Of a stretch of DNA of 64,000 nucleotides, positions 56,947-64,000 are shown one piece after another. The notes below the pieces were generated by a model, which was not told the DNA's origin, searched no databases, and saw nothing but the letters and a program-made list of their open reading frames with translations. The position numbers and the translations under genes were made by a program. The stretch is from Haemaphysalis longicornis (taxonomy: Eukaryota > Arthropoda > Arachnida > Ixodida > Ixodidae), in assembly GCA_013339765.2 (NCBI GenBank), contig CM023448.1, positions 281,477,717-281,541,716 on the forward strand, written 5' to 3'. Numbering within the stretch: the first letter of the stretch is position 1; each line of letters starts with the position of its first letter.

Positions 56947-57982
56947 GATGCGTGACTGGCGTTTAGCTTCTGGCCTTCATCTAAAAAGCACCCACCCCAG
57001 CAGGGCTTTCATTGTCACCAGAATTCACTTGAAGCACAGAGCTTCACGGCAGGCACGGTCTGCTGGCGTGTCTGCATTCCATTGCGCATGAAGGCCCGAC
57101 GAAGGAGTGCGCCCCCTCGCATCAAAGAAAGGGAGGCACACACGTTTCCAATAATTTCTGGGGTGCTGTCCTCTGCCCTCCGTGAGACCAGAAAAAGATG
57201 TATACGGGGAAACTTGTGGACTGTAGCGTCGGTGCTTTACCTGCACGCGGAGACACCCCTCTCCCCGTTTTCTCAGGAAAGCGTTCTCGAGGAGAGAGAG
57301 GGAGAGTAAACCTTATTTCGACCTCCGGTTGAGGGGAAGTCGATTTTAGCAGCCGCCACGGCGAACCTAAACTGGCACTAAGGCAAGCCCCAAGAAATGT
57401 TTGGATTTCGGGGAACACGCGTGCACAAAATATGCTATTCTGGTCCTGCAATCTAGGGTGCCTCGATGCGCGCCCGCTCCGCTGAGGGTGAAGACAACCG
57501 CGTCGTCTGCTAGCGCGACCGCCATTTTCTTGCATCCGCTAGGCGCGGGGCGCGCGTTTGCTGCGTGACGCGCCTTGATAGTGCTGGTCTCGCTAACAGT
57601 GTGTGCTTGATTTGCTTTACTTTTGATATACATTCTTTTTCTAGCGTAGATGAACAGAAGAGCAAGGTTTTGGTGAAGGATTCTCTATTTCGAGGTGATA
57701 AGCGAAGGTATGGTGAATGCCTTTCTTTTTTTTTTTACGATAGGTGACACGGCGGAAAACTTCACGCCGTCGTGTCATACCGGCGCCGTGAACTTGCTGT
57801 CGTTGCGTTTATATATAAACATAGCAGAAAGTAGGCGGAGTACACGAAGGAAGGGAACTGCTGCATATTCAAGTGCGAATGTTCGGCACGCTTACAGCCA
57901 CTGAAACTATTATTCGGTACTTACATATATAGGATTGCCTGGCGGCAAAGTGTGTCATGCATGCACTGTGCAATCTGAACGT
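56947..57982. other. Non-coding, repeat relics
   Basis: GA-rich tail plus TAAACCTTATTT at 57288-57319 looks like another LINE 3' end on the minus strand. 57440-57550 is an inverted relative of 59880-60030 (GATGCAAGAAAATGGCGG, GTGCCTCGATGCG). No gene. Confidence 0.35.
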
Positions 57983-58190
57983 GATTGATTGATTGGTGAG
58001 GTTTAAAGCGGCTACGCTACATAGGTGATGAGGCGCCGTAGTGGAGGGATACGGATAATTTTGACCACCTAGGAATCTTTAACATGCGCCGAAATCTGAA
58101 ACACACGGGCGTTTTGTATTTTTGTCTGCATAAGAAAAGCGGCCGCCGCGGTCGAGAATCGAACCAGCGTCCTTGGGCTGCAATCTAAAC
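57983..58190 (-). repeat. SINE of a common tick type with TCAATCAATCA tail
   Basis: On the minus strand: B box GGTTCGATTCTC (58154-58165), GCGGCGGCCGC, CACGGGCG-like and TGACCACC/GGTGGTC-type blocks (plus-strand AATTTTGACCACCTAGGAAT), and an AATCAATCAATCAC tail (57983-57995). I recall the same arrangement as an abundant tick repeat; that is from memory. Confidence 0.6.
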
Positions 58191-58217
58191 ATAAAGGCTT
58201 ACACGGATGTAGGAAAA

Positions 58218-58919
58218 TCATTTAATACCTTGAAGCAAAAATACACTATGCACAAAGTGATGAACGACATCCTCCACTGCTGATACATAATACATTATGC
58301 ACAAAATGATACAAACACACTTCACTGCAGTTATAATACAGGTAATGATGATTACGCTCGAATGTTTTCGAACTTGCTCTTTGAGGTTTTGAATTGCGTT
58401 CTCAGCATGTGTGGGATGTTCTTGAAGTGCGGTGTATCTTCTTTCCAGGTCTGCCAACTGCTTTTTCAACTCAGCTCAATCCCTTTGTGTCTCACTAGCT
58501 GTGAGAGTTTTATTTGTCGAGTTTGGAATTTCAACATTCAAAGCTTCGACACCTGGGCTGTTGAGTTGGAGGTTTTCCGATTACGTCTCTTGTGATACCG
58601 TCTCTTGTGATACCGATGGCGTCTCTTGTGAGTTGACTCGGGGAGGATTTCCGCTGTCTGATGATGCGTGAAGTTTTTTCAGCGGGGTTGTCCACCTCTT
58701 CATTGTTGGATGTGGGCTCAGGCTGCGTTCTGTCTCCGGGTGGCTTTCGCTGCTTTAGACCGATTTTTAAAGTAATGTACTCACTTATACGAAAACACGC
58801 AGTGAATGAAATGGTAAATGCCGACCTCTGATGGGGAAAGGCGTTAGCACAGCATTTGGCTTCAGCTCCTTCCATCCATCTGCACGGATTTTTTCAAAAC
58901 AGGATCCTTCAAAGTGAGC
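58218..58919 (-). pseudogene. THAP protein gene, second half of THAP domain plus coiled coil
   Basis: After an acceptor-like GTAGCAG the minus strand reads AHFEGSCFEKIRADGWKELK and PNAV, the second half of a THAP finger (zinc-ligand His in HF and the AVP-type end). A Pro/Ser/Glu-rich linker follows (KPPGDRTQPEP, RIIRQRKSSPSQLTRD). After a frame change it reads LNSPGVEALNVEIPNST and TASETQRD, an in-frame stop, then a coiled coil (LADLERRYTALQEH, AIQNLKEQVRKHSS). This order fits THAP regulators or P-element-like transposases. There are at least one stop and two frame changes, unless small introns explain them. The first THAP half is not seen upstream. Confidence 0.55.
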
Positions 58920-59984
58920 CTGCTACGCTAAATTGTCAATATAGGTGCCTTTTGCTCCCGAGAAATAAGAATAAATGACGTGAAATCAAGCCAATCAAAC
59001 AAACCGGCATTCACGCGTATCGGCTCACATCCCCACATGATTCACATAATAGAGGTGTAATTAACATATTTCTTTTCACCTCCATGCGCTACTTTTATGA
59101 CATGATAAGCGACAATAAATGTCTTAAATATTGTAATTTTTGCGCACAACAAGATTTATAACAGACCTTAAGTTGAGACAACACGGAGAAACACGAGCAT
59201 AACGCGTCGCATGCAGTTTTACGCTTTGGGATATATCATTCACATAGGCGTGCGCAGAGTTCTCGATTAGAGGAGGCAAAGTCTTACCGCTGCGCCCCCC
59301 CCCCCACCCCCCTTACAGCAACTCCCGACCTCTTCCCACTGAAGGCCTAGCGGTCCGATGATCACTGCCAAAAAATGGGCTTTTGGGGAAGTAAGCGTGA
59401 TGCGCCGGGGTGACGCTTCGGGACTGAGAAAGGTCGCACACCTTTTTACAACGAGCGCCTTATTTCGTGATACAAAGTGAAATGACTAAAGATGCAAAGC
59501 GCCACACGTTTTATATCGGCCCCCCGCTTTAAGAGGCCACGTCCGTTTGCATCAATCGAAATATAAAAGGCCGCAAAAGCATGATGAAAACTCCAACATA
59601 AACACGTAAACCGTGCGTCTTGTATCGAGAAACAGCCACAAAGACAAGCTTACAATAGCCCCAAATAGATTTTGCACTGCTTGGAAGCCGGGTACTTGCA
59701 CTGCATATGCAGGAGTGCTTCGTCGGCTGCCACTTGTCCCGCTTGATCTTCACCGTCTACAGAAGCCACCTTTTTGGCTCTCTAGGAAACGAAACATGCT
59801 CCAGAGATTTTTAGCGCTGCTAGAACACAAGAGAACGCAGCACCCAGACATTCTGCAAAGAGATTTTGTGAAGAGCGCCGCTTTTCGCGCGCCTAGCGCG
59901 GGAGTCGGCGGGGGCGGGATGCAAGAAAATGGCGGCGGCGCCTCCCGAGAACAGGTCTTGGCGGCGGCGACCCCTTCAAAGAGT
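58920..59984. other. Non-coding
   Basis: AT-rich to about 59270, C-runs at 59298-59313. The upstream exon of the THAP locus was looked for and not found. The 59870-60030 part belongs to the repeat noted at 57440. Confidence 0.3.
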
Positions 59985-60410
59985 GGCGCCACCCTCCGCA
60001 GAGTGGGCACGCATCGAGGCACCCTACTGCAATCCCTCCCGCACCCAACGACACCCGTGCCTTTCACATGAATGTCACAGTAACAGGCGCAGGCTCGCGT
60101 GACTAATCGGCAGTTCTTCACTTTTTTTTTTTTTCATTTTCGTTTCTCCCTCACTGGTAGCAAAGTGCTCGCAGCGTGGTCAGCCTCAAACATTTTTGCC
60201 CCTTTCCTTTGAAAGCCTTTTGGTGTGCACGTACGAACTCTGCGAACTGCCCGAAAAGAGGAAATAAAAACGTGTAGCCCTAGGAAGCATAACCGCGCTC
60301 CTTGCAGCAAGCTGAGGGGGCGCCCTTTTGTTTATTTCGCCCGAGGCTACTGCCAAGAATGGCGGACCGGGGGCCCGTGCGTATGCAGATCGCTACTGGA
60401 AAGAGGTCTG
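59985..60410 (-). repeat. Inverted relative of 18105-18500
   Basis: The reverse complement matches 18105-18500 in order over about 400 bp, including a T/A-rich stretch next to TTTTCGTTT. Confidence 0.55.
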
Positions 60411-60475
60411 GCATCTGGAATCAGAAAAAAGAAAAACATACGTCCCGAGTTACACAGACGTAAGAATTTCAACAC

Positions 60476-61460
60476 TGTATGTGTTAGATGTGCAGAAGTA
60501 CGGATGGCCGAGGGGTAGGAATTCACTACCGCGAACAGAAGTCATCAGGCCCGCGAAAAACATGAGAACATGATGAGCCGTTCGGCATTTTGCCCAGAAC
60601 GAACGGAACTGTGTTTATTTTCACAAACCTGCCCCTCGCCTCTGTGCCAGGCTTGCACGGCTGAATACAAAATTATCAGCGCCGCGTGGGGGCATTGCAC
60701 ATGACCTAAAATGTTACATGTTAGCTTGGGCTATCTCGCCTGCGTCCCTTCTTGCTGCTTCCATTGCCAGGGCGGTCTGCACGGCGTTGTCGAAGGTGAT
60801 GTACGATTTTTCTGTCTGCACAAGGCGTAAGTGGTCGCTGTATCGGTTTCCCAAGGTGCCATCTTCAAAACGGACAAGGTCTGATGACGGTGTGACGTCC
60901 ACAACACTGGCTGGCACCCAAGGTGTATCCCTGCGGAAGTTTCACGCATACACGTCATCACCTGGCTGCAGTGCCTGCCTGCCGGGACCCTCTGTCGGCG
61001 TACAACTTCTGCTTGAGTTGTTTTAGAAGTACAGATGCCTGCAGGCTTGGCCTCAGGACATTCAAGGGAGTCTTGAACATTCTTCCCGTCAAAAGCTCAC
61101 ACGGTGGCCGACCTGTGACTTCATGTGGTGTGGTCCTGTAGTGGAATAGGAACCTGGAGATCTGCGTTTGGAAGTTCCCAGAACCAGACTGCTTGAATTT
61201 GTTCTTTAAAGTTTGCACAACTCGTTCAGCTGCATCGTTTGAGGCAGGGTGATACGGCGGTACGAGCATGCGGCGTATTCCATTTCGAGTTAAGAACTCA
61301 AGGTACTGGGAACTGGCGAAGGCAGGACCATTGTCGGAAACTATGACGTCAGGCAGGCCATGCTGAGCGAATGCAATTCTCAAGGCAGAAATGGTAGCTT
61401 CTGCAGATGTGGAAGACACAGGAAAGACTTCTATCCACTTTGAAAACGCATCCAAGTGTT
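60476..61460 (-). mobile_element. Gypsy-type integrase fragment running into its 3' LTR
   Basis: The minus strand encodes integrase from MDAFSKWIEVFPV (first catalytic Asp) through VIVSDNGPAFAS (second Asp) and ASNDAAERVVQTLK (Glu), then YRTTPHEVTGRPPCELL (60958-61455). One frame shift and one stop later it continues with RDTPWVPASVVDV and FEDGTLGNRYSDHLRLV, ending at 60714. The stop overlaps the start of an LTR (TGTAACATTTTAGG on the minus strand from 60718) that has AATAAA at about 60617; its far end is guessed at 60476. The upstream part of pol is cut off at 61460. It is a different lineage from the 33.9-39.9 kb element. Confidence 0.7.
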
Positions 61461-62581
61461 ACAATGTTAGCTCACGTGCAGCGCCCCCACGCGGCGCTGC
61501 ACATGATATCGGCAGGACAACGCGGTCCCTTGAATGAGCCATCCAGAAATTCTGCTTACCGCGCTTAAGAACCCTTAATTTCGAATCCGATAAAGCGTTG
61601 TTTGCGCTGTAGAAGGCGTCTGAAAGATTTTAAATCTGCACCGAATGTATTTAGGCTACAAGGCCTGACGCTGCATTACCCCTAATTCCCAAAAATTTTT
61701 ATATTCGCCTTAATATCCCCTATACGACTACAGTTCAGTGAAACGAAACTGTTTTGATAACGTAAATGCTCCACTAGTGTCCGCAAGTTTCCACTCCAAC
61801 GAAGACCAACCATTACAACCAAATATTTTTGTTTGCTAATAACTGAAGTGAAGGCAAAATAAAACAGCCACGCTTCAGTTTTCACGATGTCAAAGGACAT
61901 CTTATTACGTCAGAAGAGTTAAAATAATTGTACGCGTTGCCCTAACTTAAAAAAAGAGAAGAGACATTCAGGTGGCGTTCTAAATGATGTTGCCAAAATC
62001 TTTGAATGTCTCTGTTAAGTTCGGGCCCCTCACTTAATAATTAAAACCGCCCCGCAGTTAGTGATCTTTCGCTGGGGTTAGCAATTCTTTACCTGTATTG
62101 TGTTTGTTCCCCGCCGGCCGAGCGGAGTTAGGCGCGAGGAGAGTAAGGAGAAACCGCGGAGGCTTTTGTTATTCGCCGCGGTTTTGTGTCCACCCGGCGA
62201 GCGGGTCCGGAGGGTAACTCCATAATGGCTGAAAGCGATGTACGCTTTCGAATAAGGATTACCGCCACGAGAATCCCCGAAGCGGACGGGAGCTGAAGGT
62301 CGGTCAAGGGCAACGTTTATAGAACCAAGGTCAGTTGTAAAACTTCGAAGTGTTTCCCGGCGCCGCCGCACCAAGCCGCATTGATGGCGCTGCAGTCGCA
62401 CCCGGCTCCCGCGCGGAGCACCGCGGGTGGCTGAGGAGCATCTGAGGAGGCAGCTGAGGTCAGCACGTTCTGAGGGATACGCCTGTCGTTGTGCGGCTAG
62501 CGTCTCCGCGCGTGCGTGCTTGCGTGCGTGCGCGTGCGTGCGTGCGTGCGCACTCCAGTTGTAGATGGTTAGGTGAGCACC
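61461..62581. other. Inverted LTR-like start, then non-coding
   Basis: From 61458 the plus strand starts TGTTACAATGTTAGC and shares GCCCCCACGCGGCGCTG with the LTR at 60678-60718 in opposite orientation. A perfect 10-bp hairpin is at 61472-61498. The rest to 62581 has no recognised feature; a GTGC-rich run is at 62508-62552. Confidence 0.4.
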
Positions 62582-63150
62582 ATGTCGGCGTGTTGTGTCC
62601 CCGTTTGCACGGGTGGTTACAGGGGAAACCAAACCCAAAGGCGCTTTTCTCGCAATTCAAGTTACTTCGGCCTTCGTGTAGATATATGGTACCGTGCCAA
62701 TGCGTGTCTTGACCGAAACCTCTCAGCCAAATCGCGCGTGTGGCGTGAATTTTTGCCCTGAGGACATAGCAAAGAGCTACTCCCACTTAATTAACAGTGA
62801 AAAAGTAGAAACTGAGTGAGGAAAGTGGAGCCTGGTCGAAGGAGCCGTCCCGAAAATATTTCCAAACCTTCTTCCTTACCTATCCAAGCCGCCGGCCAAT
62901 AGAAAGAAATTTCCACGCCGAAACATGCAGATTGTTGCACAGACCTCGTCTGCACAGAAAGCCAAAACAAGCGCTAACGGTGCAGCCGAAGAAAGTGCTG
63001 CAAATTTAGACGTGCTGGCAGCGAGCAGTACGACATGGAAGGAGTTCGTTTTCCATTGGCGAGCTGGCGAAAGAATGTTGGAAGAGATTACAATAGAAGT
63101 TATGTTGGTTTTTTTTTTTTGTTGTTGTTGTTGTTCTTCAGAAAATAGAG
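62582..63150 (+). pseudogene. THAP protein pseudogene
   Basis: The ATG at 62582 opens MSACCVPVCTGGYRG (C-X3-C). One frame shift later comes WYRANACLDRNLSAKSRV, then CGVNFCPEDIAKSYSHL. The expected C-X2-H is C-X2-N, so the zinc-ligand His is lost. After an in-frame TGA the frame continues with LVEGAVPKIFPNLLPYLSKP, the AVPxxFP end of a THAP domain, and about 90 more codons without a known domain (to a T-run at 63108). At least two frame changes, one stop and a lost ligand make it non-functional. It could be a retired P-like transposase or host THAP gene. Confidence 0.6.
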
Positions 63151-63880
63151 GGATGGCTTCTTTTCGTTTAAAAGTGTATCAATCGGGGAAGAAGTAACTA
63201 TTTCGGTCAGCTGCGCGCTGTCTCCGCAGCAGTGCCTAGAAGCTCTGTCAATAGCGTAAATACAGTTACTATAATCTTTTTTACCGGCACGAAGTAGACG
63301 AGATTATAATAGCGGTATTTGCACTATTTACAGAGCTACTATAGGCACTGCAGCGGAGACACAGAGATACGGTTTGTGCCGGGCGCACTGCGATCGTCGT
63401 CTTCGTCTTGATTCCCTTCTCGGCCCCATCACCACGCGAAACTGATACTTGACAGCCTATTCTTTTCGCCAAGAGGGATATCCCGTGAAAATATCTCCTT
63501 ACCTTGAAACTAAAAAAATATCCACTTTTTGGTTCTTTTATTCAACCGATAAAGCTTTTTCAACGAAATGATGACAATGTTTGCCAGCCTTCACTAATGT
63601 CTCAGCATGACGCACCAGCCACATTTCCTGCCTAGAGGGTTAGAATATGCAGCCGCCTCAACAAGAAACGTAAATTATGTAATGTGAAATGGCAGACGAT
63701 GCTCTAAACGAACGCGGAAGTGCAGCCACAAAGCCGCGCGGCCTTTGAAATGCAAGCGGCTACTGCGCAATGGTTGTCGCCGATTGAGCGCCGTAGCTCC
63801 GGTGACATGTGGCTAGACTTAGCACTTACAAGCGTAAATAAAAGGTTATAAACACGGCGATCGGCATATTTCGCGATTAC
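63151..63880. other. Non-coding; intron side of the 63881-63970 exon
   Basis: An inverted pair near 63225-63360 (CTCTGTCAATAGCGTAAATA against TATTTACAGAGC, and CTGCGCGCTGTCTCCGCAGC against GCAGCGGAGACA) suggests a foldback element. No exon was seen. Confidence 0.35.
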
Positions 63881-63970
63881 GCTCGCAACGGCAGTACAGA
63901 TGCGGCCCGCGCTACTTTCGCTCGTGCTTCCCCAGCGGTTGAAGGGAGCCGGTTGCGACGGCGACGCCAT
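63881..63970 (-). CDS. Probable first coding exon of an unrecognised gene
   Basis: Minus-strand ATG at 63970-63968 in a strong start context (GCCAGATGGCG) after GC-rich sequence. It opens MASPSQPAPFNRWGSTSE and reads 30 codons to a donor (GAGC|GTAATC) at exon end 63881, phase 0. The Ser/Pro-rich N-terminus has no recognised domain. The rest of the gene is not visible; the next exon should lie to the left but was not found. Confidence 0.4.
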
Positions 63971-64000
63971 CTGGCGCTGTGGGTCGCTCGGGCGCCGTAT

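Overview
This is eukaryotic DNA, most likely from the nuclear genome of a hard tick (Ixodidae) or a close arachnid. Direct evidence: spliced exons with consensus GT/AG borders, very sparse coding, AATAAA signals, long microsatellites, and dense mobile elements of every eukaryotic class (Gypsy LTR elements, Penelope-like elements, I/R1-type LINEs with RNase H, pogo/Tigger, hAT, TTAA-flanked MITEs, tRNA-derived SINEs). The tick assignment is inference from resemblance to repeat families remembered from tick genomes. Nothing looks bacterial; there are no operons, rRNA genes, CRISPR arrays or replication origins.

Layout. 1-6.4 kb: a 121-bp tandem duplication, an internally deleted pogo/Tigger element (701-2069), then the 3' end of a plus-strand gene (exon 2648-2734, last exon 5624-5648, polyA signal about 6412). 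The gene's last intron carries a solo LTR (4285-4798) and a repeated dyad motif. 6.4-10.4 kb: non-coding with a SINE and a 32-bp-arm hairpin. 10.4-13.3 kb: two divergent THAP-domain first exons around a GC-rich 460-bp spacer, a LINE 3' end with a 10-bp target duplication, and a third THAP-like start. 13.9-17.3 kb: SINE, large hairpin, duplicated 494-bp block around an inserted MITE-family copy, a 17-bp tandem array, and a MITE. 18.9-19.7 kb: Penelope reverse transcriptase fragment. 23.3-25.2 kb: a hAT element inside another hAT element. 27.5-28.9 kb: 3' half of an SGNH-hydrolase-like spliced gene. 30.0-31.3 kb: the C-terminal part of a Penelope element with GIY-YIG nuclease, interrupted by a repeat. 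32.5-33.0 kb: 250-bp tandem duplication.

33.9-39.9 kb: a complete minus-strand Gypsy element with both LTRs, a 4-bp target duplication, and gag, protease, RT, RNase H and integrase split by frameshifts. 41.9-42.1 kb: second 17-bp array. 43.7-47.8 kb: TTAA-flanked MITEs. 51.0-51.3 kb: probable solo LTR. 54.7-56.7 kb: a LINE split by a pogo/Tigger-like element. 58.3-58.9 kb and 62.6-63.2 kb: two degraded THAP genes. 60.5-61.5 kb: a Gypsy integrase fragment ending at its LTR. 63.9 kb: a probable first exon of a minus-strand gene running out of the window.

Two themes stand out. Five THAP-type loci lie in one 64-kb window. Many frame breaks fall at homopolymers, and the two Gypsy LTRs differ mostly by single-base indels, so some 'pseudogene' breaks may be assembly errors rather than decay. 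Most gene calls here are partial and are inferred by eye from motifs and splice sites.
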